Shown piece by piece: positions 42,706 through 51,639 of a stretch of 64,000 nucleotides of DNA (position 1 is its first letter; every line of letters starts with the position of its first letter). The position numbers were made by a program, and so were the translations under genes. This stretch comes from Tenacibaculum sp. MAR_2010_89. GTDB taxonomy: Bacteria; Bacteroidota; Bacteroidia; Flavobacteriales; Flavobacteriaceae. Location of the stretch: the NCBI RefSeq assembly GCF_900105985.1, contig NZ_FNUB01000005.1:2604001-2668000 (forward strand). Reading direction: 5' to 3'. Below the pieces are notes generated by a model, which saw only the letters and a program-made list of their open reading frames with translations, was not told the origin of the DNA and ran no database searches.

Positions 42706-44922
42706 ATGAGTTATAATGCAACGATAGAAGAGGAAAATAAAGAAATAGCCAATAGATATAAAGATTTACTTAAAGGAACTTATCAAACACTTTCAGAAGA
42801 TGATAAAAAGCTTATACGTAAGGCCTTTGAAATTGCTGTAGAAGCACACTCTGAACAACGAAGAAAAACTGGAGAACCTTATATTTATCATCCAATTGCT
42901 GTTGCTAAAATAGTTGCTTATGAAATAGGCCTTGGAGCAACTTCTATTGCTGCTGCACTACTCCATGATGTTGTAGAAGACACACATTATACTCTTGATG
43001 ATATGGAGCGTTTGTTTGGTGAAAACATTGCTCGTATTGTTAGTGGATTAACTAAAATTTCTAGCTTAAGAAAAGAACAAGACTATTCTATTCAAGCTGA
43101 GAATTTTCGTAAAATGCTACTTACACTCCATGATGATGTACGTGTAATTTTAATTAAAATTGCTGATAGACTTCACAACATGCAAACAATGGATTCTATG
43201 CCACCTCATAAACAGGTAAAAATAGCTTCCGAAACTTTATATATATATGCTCCTTTAGCTCATAGACTTGGGTTATACAACATAAAAACTGAACTTGAAG
43301 ATTTAGGTTTAAAATATACTGAACCTGATGTATATAATGATATACTTAGTAAAATTGAACATAGTAAAGAAGATCAACAAAAATATATTGACAGCTTTAC
43401 AAGTGTTTTAAAAGAAGCTTTAAATAAAGAAGCTTTTTCTTATGAAATAAAAGGTCGTTTTAAATCTATTTTCTCTATTAGAAGAAAAATGCGCAAACAA
43501 AATGTAACTTTTGATGAAGTATACGACAAGTTTGCCATTAGAATTATATACAAACCAAAATCTAAAGATGAAAAATTTGATGCTTGGAAAATATATTCTA
43601 TTGTAACAGATTTCTTTAAACCTAATCCAGCCCGTTTACGTGATTGGATTTCACAACCAAAATCTACTGGGTATGAAGCATTACATATAACTGTTATTGG
43701 CCCTCAAGCCAAATGGGTTGAAGTACAAATTCGTTCGCAAAGAATGGATGAAATAGCTGAAAAAGGGTATGCTGCTCATTTTAAATATAAACAAGGTAAT
43801 GTTAGTGAAAACGGATTAGATGGTTGGTTAAACCGTTTAAAAGAAACTTTAGAAAACCAAAGTATAAATGCAGTTGATTTTGTTGAAGATTTTAAATTAA
43901 ACCTATATGCTAAAGAAATATATGTTTTTACTCCTAATGGAGACTTAAAATCATTACCCAAAGGTGCTTCTGCTTTAGATTTTGCTTTTTCAGTTCATAC
44001 AGATGTAGGTCTTAAATGTCGTGGTGCAAAAGTAAATGGTAAACTAGTTCCTTTAAGTCACGAATTAAAAAGCGGAGATCAAGTTAAAGTTCTTACAGCT
44101 GCAATTAACAAACCTAATGTAAGATGGCTCGATTTTGTTTTAACAGCACGTGCTAGAACAAAAATAAAATCTGCCTTAAAAGCAGAAGAAAAGAAAATAG
44201 CTGAAGAAGGAAAAGCTATATTAATGCGTAAACTTCGACACTTAAAAATCAATACTAGCGAAAAAACAATTCATGAAATTGCTAATTACTTTGGCTTAAA
44301 AACAAGTTTCGATTTATTTTATAGGGTTGGTAATGGAGCTATAGATAATACCAAACTAAAAGAATTTTTAGCTCAAAGAAGTGGTCCTTTAATGAGCTTT
44401 ATTAGAAGTACCTTTAAAAGAAGTCCTAGTAAAAACGTTACAGATAAAGAAGAAGTAACTAGCAACTTTGACTCTTTAGTTTTTGGTAAAGATGAACAAG
44501 TATTAGATTATACTTTATCTAAATGCTGTACTCCTATACCTGGTGATAAGGTATTTGGATTTGTAACAATAAATGAAGGTATTAAAGTTCATAAAAACGA
44601 TTGTCCTAATGCTATTTCATTGCAATCAAATTATGCTTATAGAATAATGCCTGCTAAATGGATAGATTCAACTCAACAAGAATTTAAGGCTTCTTTAGAG
44701 TTTTCTGGTATAGATAAAAAAGGCATCGCCAATAATATTACTCGCATTATTTCTAATAGTACTGATGTTTATATATACGGAATAAACATTGCTGGTGACG
44801 ATGGAGTATTTGAAGGAAACTTAACATTAGGAGTAAAAAATAAATCTCAATTAAATAAATTAATTGACAGTATAAAAAGAATTGATGGTGTACAAAAAGT
44901 AGAACGTGTTAATACTTTGTAA
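42706..44922 (+). CDS. Bifunctional (p)ppGpp synthetase/hydrolase, RelA/SpoT homologue
   Basis: 738-residue long RSH protein of the stringent response. Domains: HD hydrolase (about 45-195; HPIAVAKIVAYEIGLGATSIAAALLHDVVED), RelA/SpoT synthetase (about 240-355; FDEVYDKFAIRIIY, STGYEALHITV), TGS (about 400-465; YVFTPNGDLKSLPKGASALD) and C-terminal ACT (about 660-735). The intact HDxxED in the hydrolase domain argues for both synthesis and breakdown of ppGpp. A fur-type regulator and purA follow; ppGpp is known to inhibit PurA in several bacteria, so the linkage is suggestive. Confidence 0.95.
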   Translation: MSYNATIEEENKEIANRYKDLLKGTYQTLSEDDKKLIRKAFEIAVEAHSEQRRKTGEPYIYHPIAVAKIVAYEIGLGATSIAAALLHDVVEDTHYTLDDMERLFGENIARIVSGLTKISSLRKEQDYSIQAENFRKMLLTLHDDVRVILIKIADRLHNMQTMDSMPPHKQVKIASETLYIYAPLAHRLGLYNIKTELEDLGLKYTEPDVYNDILSKIEHSKEDQQKYIDSFTSVLKEALNKEAFSYEIKGRFKSIFSIRRKMRKQNVTFDEVYDKFAIRIIYKPKSKDEKFDAWKIYSIVTDFFKPNPARLRDWISQPKSTGYEALHITVIGPQAKWVEVQIRSQRMDEIAEKGYAAHFKYKQGNVSENGLDGWLNRLKETLENQSINAVDFVEDFKLNLYAKEIYVFTPNGDLKSLPKGASALDFAFSVHTDVGLKCRGAKVNGKLVPLSHELKSGDQVKVLTAAINKPNVRWLDFVLTARARTKIKSALKAEEKKIAEEGKAILMRKLRHLKINTSEKTIHEIANYFGLKTSFDLFYRVGNGAIDNTKLKEFLAQRSGPLMSFIRSTFKRSPSKNVTDKEEVTSNFDSLVFGKDEQVLDYTLSKCCTPIPGDKVFGFVTINEGIKVHKNDCPNAISLQSNYAYRIMPAKWIDSTQQEFKASLEFSGIDKKGIANNITRIISNSTDVYIYGINIAGDDGVFEGNLTLGVKNKSQLNKLIDSIKRIDGVQKVERVNTL

Positions 44923-44964
44923 ATATCATTTTAATATCATCCTTTTTTTATCAATAAATAAACG

Positions 44965-44972
44965 TAAATTTG
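44965..44972 (+). promoter_or_regulatory. -7 box for the fur-type gene
   Basis: TAAATTTG fits TAnnTTTG, 23 bases before the ATG at 44995, so the regulator gene can be transcribed separately from the RSH gene. Confidence 0.5.
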
Positions 44973-44994
44973 CCCTTTCGTAAAATTCTAATTA

Positions 44995-45444
44995 ATGAAT
45001 AACTCTGCAGAAAATCAAGAAATTGTAAAAAAAGTATTTACTTCTTACTTAGAAGAAAATAAACATCGTAAAACGCCTGAGCGTTACGCCATTTTACAAG
45101 AAATTTATGATGCTGAAGAACATTTTGATATTGAATCATTATACATCAAAATGAAAAATAAAAACTATCGAGTTAGTAGAGCTACGCTATACAATACAAT
45201 AGACTTACTATTAGATTGTGGTTTGGTGAGAAAACATCAATTTGATGGACAATCTATGGCTAGATATGAAAAGAGCTATTTTGACAAGAATCATGACCAC
45301 GTAATTTTAACCGATACTGGTGAAGTAAAAGAGTTTTGTGATCCAAGAATACAAATTATCAAAAAAACAATTGAAGAAGTTTTTGATATTGATATTCATA
45401 ACCATTCATTATACTTCTACGGAACAAAAAAGAAACAAAATTAA
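44995..45444 (+). CDS. Fur family transcriptional regulator
   Basis: 149 residues: winged helix (about 20-85; [26 protein letters not shown], then [21 protein letters not shown]) and dimerisation domain with the metal-binding histidines [10 protein letters not shown]. Only one cysteine remains near the usual structural zinc position (EFCDP), so the CxxC zinc sites of classical Fur are absent. Likely an iron- or other metal-responsive repressor, or a member with a changed sensor. It lies 36 bases before purA and could be co-transcribed with it. Confidence 0.88.
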   Translation: MNNSAENQEIVKKVFTSYLEENKHRKTPERYAILQEIYDAEEHFDIESLYIKMKNKNYRVSRATLYNTIDLLLDCGLVRKHQFDGQSMARYEKSYFDKNHDHVILTDTGEVKEFCDPRIQIIKKTIEEVFDIDIHNHSLYFYGTKKKQN

Positions 45445-45480
45445 CAACAACAAAATAACTTATTAACAATACACAATTAG

Positions 45481-46752
45481 ATGGCAGTAGATTTATTACT
45501 CGGATTACAATGGGGAGACGAGGGAAAAGGTAAAATTGTAGATGTACTTACAAAGAACTACGATATTATTGCACGTTTTCAAGGGGGGCCAAATGCTGGA
45601 CACACTTTAGAGTTTGATGGTATTAAGCATGTTTTAAGAACTATTCCTTCAGGAATTTTTCATGACAAATCAATTAACGTAATTGGTAACGGAGTGGTTA
45701 TCGATCCTGTAGTTTTTGTACAAGAATTAGACGGATTAAATAAATTTGATCTTGATTATAAATCAAAATTAATTATCTCTAGAAAAGCACACGTAATTTT
45801 ACCAACACACCGTTTGTTAGATGCTGCTTCTGAAGCTTCTAAAGGGAAAGCTAAAATTGGTTCTACATTAAAAGGTATTGGTCCAACATATATGGACAAA
45901 ACTGGTAGAAACGGGATTAGAATTGGTGATTTAGAACTAGATAATTGGAAAGAGAAATACAGAAGTCTTGCTAATAAACATGAAGCTATGATTAGCTTTT
46001 ATAATGTTGATGTTCAATACGATTTAAAAGAAATGGAAATTGAATTCTTTGCTGCTGTTGAGCGTTTAAAAGAATTACAATTTATTGATAGTGAAGAATA
46101 TTTAAACAAAGGTTTAAAAGAAGGTAAAACCATCTTAGCAGAAGGAGCCCAAGGTTCATTATTAGACATTGATTTTGGAACTTATCCTTTTGTAACTTCT
46201 TCTAACACTACAGCTTCTGGTGCCTGTACTGGTTTAGGAATTGCTCCTAACAAAATTAAAGAAGTTTTTGGTATTTTCAAAGCATATACTACACGTGTAG
46301 GTTCTGGACCATTCCCTACTGAATTATTTGATGAAGTTGGAAGTGAAATGGCTAAAATTGGTCGTGAATTTGGTGCTGTAACTGGTCGTCCTCGTAGATG
46401 TGGGTGGTTAGATTTAGTTGCTTTAAAATATGCAGTTCAAGTTAACGGTGTTACACAGTTAATGATGATGAAAGGCGATGTACTTTCTGGTTTTGACACT
46501 TTAAAAGTATGTACTTCTTACAAATATAAAGGTGAAGAAATTTCTCATTTACCATATAATATTGAACCTGAAAACATCGAACCAATTTATACTGAATTTA
46601 AAGGTTGGGATGATGATTTAACAGGAATGACTACAAAAGAAGAGTTACCTAAAAATTTATTAGATTATATCTCTTTTATTGAAAAAGAGACTGAAGTACC
46701 TATTAAAATAGTATCTGTAGGTCCAGACAGAAAACAAACAATTGTTAGATAA
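45481..46752 (+). CDS. purA: Adenylosuccinate synthetase
   Basis: First committed step from IMP to AMP: IMP plus aspartate plus GTP to adenylosuccinate. 423 residues with the GTP-binding start LLLGLQWGDEGKGKIVDVL, GGPNAGHT, STLKGIGPTYMDK, EGAQGSLLDIDFGTYPFVTSSN and TGRPRRCGWLDL, all canonical. ATG start; a terminator overlaps its stop codon. Upstream are the fur-type and RSH genes in the same direction. Confidence 0.97.
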   Translation: MAVDLLLGLQWGDEGKGKIVDVLTKNYDIIARFQGGPNAGHTLEFDGIKHVLRTIPSGIFHDKSINVIGNGVVIDPVVFVQELDGLNKFDLDYKSKLIISRKAHVILPTHRLLDAASEASKGKAKIGSTLKGIGPTYMDKTGRNGIRIGDLELDNWKEKYRSLANKHEAMISFYNVDVQYDLKEMEIEFFAAVERLKELQFIDSEEYLNKGLKEGKTILAEGAQGSLLDIDFGTYPFVTSSNTTASGACTGLGIAPNKIKEVFGIFKAYTTRVGSGPFPTELFDEVGSEMAKIGREFGAVTGRPRRCGWLDLVALKYAVQVNGVTQLMMMKGDVLSGFDTLKVCTSYKYKGEEISHLPYNIEPENIEPIYTEFKGWDDDLTGMTTKEELPKNLLDYISFIEKETEVPIKIVSVGPDRKQTIVR

Positions 46753-46785
46753 AAAAAAAGAGCTCTTAAAAGAGCTCTTTTTTTT
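46752..46785 (+). terminator. Terminator shared by purA and the convergent decarboxylase gene
   Basis: A-run plus GAGCTC, loop TTAAAA, GAGCTC plus T-run. It begins at the last base of the purA stop codon and reaches the stop codon of the minus-strand gene, so both transcripts end in it. Confidence 0.9.
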
Positions 46786-48214
46786 ACTTTTTACCTAAAA
46801 TTTCATCTGCAAAAGAATTACACAATAAAAAGGTATCCTCAACATCTTTAAATGTAGTTTTAGGGTTTATTAAACACATTCGTAAAACTACCTGCTTATT
46901 TAAAACTGTAGTTACTAACAATGCTTCCCTAGATTCCATCACCTTTTTAGAAATTTTTTGATTTAATTCATCTAATTCTTGTTCAGATAAATTTAATCCA
47001 AGTGGATTGTATCTAAAATTAATAACAGCTAAAGTTGCTGGTGATATAATTTCCCAATTTCTACTTTTACGCAACATCTTTTCAACGTCATCAGTTAATT
47101 GAATATTATAAGTAACTGCTTTTTTAAACGTATCTAATCCATAAGTTTTAATAGACATGTAAAATTTTAATGCTCTAAAACGTCTTGTTAATTGAATTCC
47201 ATAATCATAGAAATTAATTTCAGATTCATTTCCTTCAATATCACGTAAATACTCAGGTTTTTCACTAAATGTATTACTCAACCATGAAGCATCTTTTACT
47301 AACAAACACCCTATTTCATAAGGCTGATAAAACCATTTATGTGGATCAACAGTAAGTGAATCTGCTCTCTCTATCCCTCGTAAAGCTTTTGCTCCCTTTT
47401 CAGCTAAAATGGCAGCGCCACCATAAGCACCATCAACATGCATCCATAAATCTTCTTCTTCGCATATATCAGCTATATCGTTTAAAGGGTCAACAGTTCC
47501 TGTATTAGTTGTTCCTGCAGAAGCAATGTAACAAAATGGCTGTAAACCTTCTAATCGATCTTTAGCTATTGCATTTTTTAATTTATTAATGCTTATTCTA
47601 AATTCTAAATCTGTAGGTAAAATTCTAATCTGTTCTTTCTTAAACCCTAAAACACGAATAGCTTTTATATTAGAAGAATGAGCTTGATCTGATAAATAAA
47701 TAACAGCTTTAGAAAAATCATCTCCACATTTTAAACGTCTTGCAGTTACTAAAGCAGTTAAATTAGCCATAGAACCACCACTAGTAAAAATACCACCTCC
47801 TTTTTCTACGGGAAAATCGTACATTTTAAGTAACCAGTTCATAGTTACTATTTCTAGTTCAGCTGCAGCTGGAGAAACCATCCAACCTCCTGAAAAAATA
47901 TTAAATCCAGTTGCTAAACTGTCTGCCATAGTACTAATAAAATTACTAGGACCAGGTACAAATGAATACGACTTTGGATGTGATGTTAAAATACTATTAG
48001 GTATCACATTATCCATTACAAAATCTAAAACATCTTCAGCTGGCATACCCTCTCCTGGGGCTTCTTGTAAGAAAACAGTATCCATTTCTTTTCTTGAAGC
48101 ACTAACTACAGGTTTTTTGCTTTCAAGCGTATCCCAATGTTCAGTAATTAAGTCAACTATTTTATATCCATAAGACTTCATTTCTTCTTTTGATAAATCA
48201 AAATGAGCACTCAT
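46784..48214 (-). CDS. PLP-dependent group II decarboxylase
   Basis: 476 residues of the aromatic-L-amino-acid/glutamate decarboxylase family. Motifs: FTSGGSMANLTALVTAR, SDQAHSSNIKA (histidine stacking on PLP), ASAGTTNTGTVDPL, WMHVDGAYGGAAIL, and the PLP lysine in LTVDPHKWFYQPYEIG at about residue 300. It removes the carboxyl group from an amino acid, giving an amine; substrate unclear (aromatic, aspartate-like or 2,4-diaminobutyrate). It has its own -7 box at 48240-48247, so it need not belong with the ThiF-like gene upstream. Confidence 0.88.
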   Translation of the reverse strand: MSAHFDLSKEEMKSYGYKIVDLITEHWDTLESKKPVVSASRKEMDTVFLQEAPGEGMPAEDVLDFVMDNVIPNSILTSHPKSYSFVPGPSNFISTMADSLATGFNIFSGGWMVSPAAAELEIVTMNWLLKMYDFPVEKGGGIFTSGGSMANLTALVTARRLKCGDDFSKAVIYLSDQAHSSNIKAIRVLGFKKEQIRILPTDLEFRISINKLKNAIAKDRLEGLQPFCYIASAGTTNTGTVDPLNDIADICEEEDLWMHVDGAYGGAAILAEKGAKALRGIERADSLTVDPHKWFYQPYEIGCLLVKDASWLSNTFSEKPEYLRDIEGNESEINFYDYGIQLTRRFRALKFYMSIKTYGLDTFKKAVTYNIQLTDDVEKMLRKSRNWEIISPATLAVINFRYNPLGLNLSEQELDELNQKISKKVMESREALLVTTVLNKQVVLRMCLINPKTTFKDVEDTFLLCNSFADEILGKK

Positions 48215-48239
48215 ATCTTTATATATTTTTAATTTATTG

Positions 48240-48247
48240 CAAAATTA
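48240..48247 (-). promoter_or_regulatory. -7 box for the decarboxylase gene
   Basis: CAAAATTA on the plus strand reads TAATTTTG on the minus strand, 26 bases before the start codon at 48214. Confidence 0.45.
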
Positions 48248-48327
48248 AAACATTTGAAATCCTTAATCACTCTTAATTTTTAAAATTAATAAGATAATTT
48301 GTGCATAAAACATCAATATAGAAAATA

Positions 48328-49116
48328 CTATCTAGTTGATAAAAAATAAGGTTCAGGGAAAGTTTTAACCTCTAAATTATTTACTATGCTAAATAATATA
48401 TTACAAACTAAAGCTGCTGATAAATGAGATCCAACAACTAATTGTGGGGGTGTTATTTTTTCTGAATTTAACTTATACAATTCAAAAAAACTATAAAACC
48501 AATCCAAGTTAATATCCTTCCTGTTTTTTAAATATGTCAACATATTTTCAATTAACACCAATTCAAACCTTCCGTCATTTCTTTCTACATTATAAATTTG
48601 TTTACTTGTTGGCGTTACCAGATAAGCTGCAGCACCCCAACCAAAATTTAAAGGGTGTATTACTGGTATACCTTTTTCTTTACATATTTCATCAAATGCA
48701 AAAGGAGTATGTTCTGTATCAAAATCAATAGCATTTATTGCAACATCACACCCTTCTAAATATTTTGATATTGTAGTTGGCTCTAAAAAAAGGTGATGAT
48801 ATTCAATACTAACATCAGGGTTAATAGCCTTTAATCGTTTAGTTATTTCTTTAACTTTAGATTTATTTACAGATTCATTATCATAATTCTGCCTATTTAA
48901 ATTAGATAACTCTATAGTATCACCATCTATTAATACAAAATTCTCAAAACCTAACCTTAAGGCTGCTTCTGCTATTACACTACCTAACCCTACTCCTGCA
49001 AAAACAATTTTAATATCTCTTATATTGTTTTGCTCTTTTGGAGAAATATATAACACATTTTTATGATACCTTTCATTTTCATGCATTTCTGGTATAACTT
49101 TTAAAGCTTTCATCAT
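48328..49116 (-). CDS. ThiF/HesA/MoeB-like (E1-like) adenylyltransferase
   Basis: 262 residues with an E1-like nucleotide-binding fold: glycine-rich VFAGVGLGSVIAEAALRLG (about 37-55), LIDGDTIELSNLNRQ with the arginine that contacts ATP phosphates, and CDVAINAIDFDTEHT. Family members adenylate the C-terminus of a ubiquitin-like or peptide substrate. I see neither the CxxC zinc pairs nor an obvious catalytic cysteine of MoeB/ThiF, so it may only adenylate or have a shifted active site. It lies 42 bases after a FeeM-like acyltransferase gene, an unusual pairing that suggests a small biosynthetic unit. Confidence 0.75.
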   Translation of the reverse strand: MMKALKVIPEMHENERYHKNVLYISPKEQNNIRDIKIVFAGVGLGSVIAEAALRLGFENFVLIDGDTIELSNLNRQNYDNESVNKSKVKEITKRLKAINPDVSIEYHHLFLEPTTISKYLEGCDVAINAIDFDTEHTPFAFDEICKEKGIPVIHPLNFGWGAAAYLVTPTSKQIYNVERNDGRFELVLIENMLTYLKNRKDINLDWFYSFFELYKLNSEKITPPQLVVGSHLSAALVCNILFSIVNNLEVKTFPEPYFLSTR

Positions 49117-49158
49117 TTTATATTCTAATTTTTTATTAAAATTCTTTTCTAAAAATTA

Positions 49159-49830
49159 TTATGACACTAATTCTAATTCTTCTATCTTATTTCTAGTAAG
49201 CCAATTCTCAACATCTGTAATAATTACAGGGTAAGTAGGACTTCCCAAACATTCCTGACACTCGCCTATTATTTGCATATTCACTCCTAAATCTCTAAAA
49301 ATATGATATATTAAAACATCAGATTCAGCTATAATTAAGCTATTAGGTTGCTTATTAATTACGCCAAAAATTTGAACTAGTAAATTATGAATTAACCTCT
49401 TTGATGTAAGTGACGAATCATGTTCTTTAAGTTTTTTAGAATTTACTGCTAACCTTCCTAAGTGCCAAATTTGATTAACCTCTAATTGTTTTTCTTTAAT
49501 TACTTCAAAAACATTAATGTTAAATTCATATTCTACAGCAAAAAGTGTCCTACCAGTTTTTAAGGTTGCTTTAATAGTACCTATTAAAATATTTTCTAAA
49601 TTTTTAAATCCAAAATAAATTGAGTTTTCAAATTGTTTAATATCTTCATTTCTCATATCATTCTGTTCATTATCCATAGGAATCCATGAATATTTTTTAT
49701 AATAATGATAAGAATACATTTTAAAAACAAAATCAGAAAAATTAGTAAGGTCCTCCTCTCCTATTTGACATAAATTTAATTGCTTATAAGAACTAACAAG
49801 TTTACTTTTAAATAGTTTTTCGAAATACAT
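49159..49830 (-). CDS. FeeM-like N-acyl amino acid synthase / GNAT-fold acyltransferase
   Basis: 223 residues from ATG 49830. The motif QIWHLGRLAVNSKKL matches the conserved E-x-x-RLAV segment of the acyl-homoserine-lactone synthase/FeeM superfamily, preceded by strands IYFGFKNLENILIGTIKATL as in GNAT folds. Relatives join a fatty acyl group to an amino acid or similar amine. The frame extends to 49941, but those residues are hydrophobic and cross a terminator hairpin. It has its own -7 box. The C-terminal part has a CxxC (ECQEC). The product is unknown. Confidence 0.65.
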   Translation of the reverse strand: MYFEKLFKSKLVSSYKQLNLCQIGEEDLTNFSDFVFKMYSYHYYKKYSWIPMDNEQNDMRNEDIKQFENSIYFGFKNLENILIGTIKATLKTGRTLFAVEYEFNINVFEVIKEKQLEVNQIWHLGRLAVNSKKLKEHDSSLTSKRLIHNLLVQIFGVINKQPNSLIIAESDVLIYHIFRDLGVNMQIIGECQECLGSPTYPVIITDVENWLTRNKIEELELVS

Positions 49831-49872
49831 TTTTAGAATTATTAATAGATTACTGAATACATATATTTTCAG

Positions 49873-49880
49873 CAAAATTA
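49873..49880 (-). promoter_or_regulatory. -7 box for the FeeM-like gene
   Basis: CAAAATTA reads TAATTTTG on the minus strand, 42 bases before the ATG at 49830. It places transcription start downstream of the longer frame's ATG at 49941, supporting the 223-residue protein. Confidence 0.5.
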
Positions 49881-49898
49881 GTAGGATATTAAAACAGG

Positions 49899-49926
49899 AA
49901 ATCACCCATAACGGGTGATTTTTTAT
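49899..49926 (+). terminator. Plus-strand terminator without an upstream plus-strand gene
   Basis: AAATCACCC, loop ATAAC, GGGTGATTT, then a T-run, oriented for plus-strand RNA. The only gene to its left is on the other strand, so it may end an antisense or leader transcript or shield the OstA-like gene from it. Confidence 0.7.
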
Positions 49927-49950
49927 TATAAAAACTTTCACTTTTCAAAC

Positions 49951-49982
49951 AACTTCATTCAATGAAGTTTTCCTTATTTTTG
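49951..49982 (+). promoter_or_regulatory. Palindrome and -7 box ahead of the OstA-like gene
   Basis: AACTTCATTCAATGAAGTT (49951-49969) is a perfect 9-bp inverted repeat around one C, ending 5 bases before TATTTTTG (49975-49982), a consensus -7 box. A protein bound there would cover the promoter, so it is a good operator candidate. The start codon is 18 bases further on. Confidence 0.5.
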
Positions 49983-49999
49983 CTGAAAACAATATTATT

Positions 50000-51631
50000 T
50001 TGAAAAAACTATTTATTTTATCACTTTTACTATTAGCCTTTAATAGTTTTTCTCAAACAAAAAAAATTAGAATTATTTCTAGTGAATTTTCTGAAGCTGA
50101 TGAAAAAAAATACCCAGGAGCAACCATTTTAATTGGAAATGTTAAAATTGCCCATGAAGGTGCAACTCTAGACTGTAAACAAGCTTTATTATACAAAAAA
50201 GAAAACTTGTTTAAAGCTGCTGGTGAAGTGGTTATTGAACAAGGTGATAGTATTATACAGTATAGTGATTTTGCAATTTATAATGGAGATACAAAAAAAG
50301 CTGTTTCTTGGGGAAATGTTGAAATTAACGATAAGGAAATGAAGATGAATACTGATACACTTCATTTTGACCGAAAAGAACAGGTATTATTTTACCAAAC
50401 TGGTGGTACTATAAAAGATAAAAAAAACACATTAAAGAGTTTAAAAGGAACCTATTTTTTAAAAGAAAAAAAGTTTATCGCTAAATCTAAAGTAACTGTT
50501 GTTAATCCTGAAAGTCATTTAGAATCTAACCATCTTGATTATTACACCAATACAAGTTTAGCTTATTTATATGGACCTAGTACTATTACCAATTTGAAAG
50601 ATAGTACTAAGGTATATTCAGAAAGAGGGTTTTATGATACCAATACTGAGATTTCTTATTTTGTTAAAAGAGCTAAACTATTCTTAAAAAACAGAACTAT
50701 AGAAGCTGATAGTTTGTATTATGATAAAAGAAAAGGATTTGCTTCTGCTACTAACAGGATAAAAATAATAGACACTTTACAAAACACTGTTACCAAAGGA
50801 AATTATGCTGAATTGTATGAACAAAAAGACTCTTTGTTTATTATTGATAGAGCTGTAGCAATTACTGAGCAAGAAAAAGATTCTATGTATGTTCATGGTG
50901 ATAAAATATTAATTACTGGTAAGCCTGAAAAACGAATAGTTAGAATTTTTAATAATGTAAAAATTTTTAAATCCAATTTACAAGGAAAGTGTGACTCTAT
51001 ACATACTAGTCAAATAACAGGTTTAACAAGAATGTTCAGATCTCCCATTTTATGGTCAGGAAAAAGTCAGATTACTGGAGATAGCATTCATCTAGTGTCA
51101 GATAAAAAAACAAATGAGTTGGACTCTCTACGTGTATTACAAAATGCTTTTATTATTCAAAAAGACTCGTTATCCGACGATAACTATAATCAAATAAAAG
51201 GAAGAAACATCTACGGTAAATTTATTGAGAATGATTTAAGAACTATGCTTGTAAAAGGAAATGCAGAATCTTTATATTACAATAGAAATGATGAAACTCA
51301 AAAATTAGAAACTATAACAAAAGAAATTGCTAGTGATATTGAGTTTAAACTAGAAAATAACGAAGTTGTAGAAACAAAATATTTTAAAAAATCAGAAGGA
51401 AAAACATTTCCTCCTTCTGAATTTCCTAAAGGAGAAAAGAAATTTAGAGGCTTTGTATGGCGTGGAGATGAACAACCCTTGGTTATGGAAGATATTTTTA
51501 TTAAAGATAAAGCTTCAATTTTTCTTAAACCTAAAAGAAATAATAAAGCTGTTATAAAAGCTAAGAAAAAACTAAAAAAGGAAAACGAGAAAAGAAGAAC
51601 TTTACCAAAATATGATTTTAAACGAGAATAG
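50000..51631 (+). CDS. OstA/LptA-like periplasmic protein
   Basis: 543 residues with signal peptide (MKKLFILSLLLLAFNSFSQ). Repeated beta-strand units such as GATILIGNVKIAHEGATLDCKQALLYK, KAAGEVVIEQGDSIIQYSDFAIYNG and KTLHFDRKE-type stretches are the OstA fold that binds lipopolysaccharide in transit to the outer membrane; here it is longer than LptA and followed by a basic lysine-rich tail (about 510-543). The start is TTG at 50000, fixed by the signal peptide. The class III aminotransferase gene begins 8 bases after the stop. Confidence 0.85.
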   Translation: MKKLFILSLLLLAFNSFSQTKKIRIISSEFSEADEKKYPGATILIGNVKIAHEGATLDCKQALLYKKENLFKAAGEVVIEQGDSIIQYSDFAIYNGDTKKAVSWGNVEINDKEMKMNTDTLHFDRKEQVLFYQTGGTIKDKKNTLKSLKGTYFLKEKKFIAKSKVTVVNPESHLESNHLDYYTNTSLAYLYGPSTITNLKDSTKVYSERGFYDTNTEISYFVKRAKLFLKNRTIEADSLYYDKRKGFASATNRIKIIDTLQNTVTKGNYAELYEQKDSLFIIDRAVAITEQEKDSMYVHGDKILITGKPEKRIVRIFNNVKIFKSNLQGKCDSIHTSQITGLTRMFRSPILWSGKSQITGDSIHLVSDKKTNELDSLRVLQNAFIIQKDSLSDDNYNQIKGRNIYGKFIENDLRTMLVKGNAESLYYNRNDETQKLETITKEIASDIEFKLENNEVVETKYFKKSEGKTFPPSEFPKGEKKFRGFVWRGDEQPLVMEDIFIKDKASIFLKPKRNNKAVIKAKKKLKKENEKRRTLPKYDFKRE

Positions 51632-51639
51632 TTTTTTTA

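Noticed and set aside
46784..49830. Decarboxylase as third member of the acyltransferase-ThiF unit
   Set aside because: It has its own -7 box 113 bases after the ThiF-like stop; membership is possible but not supported.
49831..49941. N-terminal extension of the FeeM-like protein
   Set aside because: It crosses a terminator hairpin and the likely -7 box, and looks like translated AT-rich intergenic DNA.
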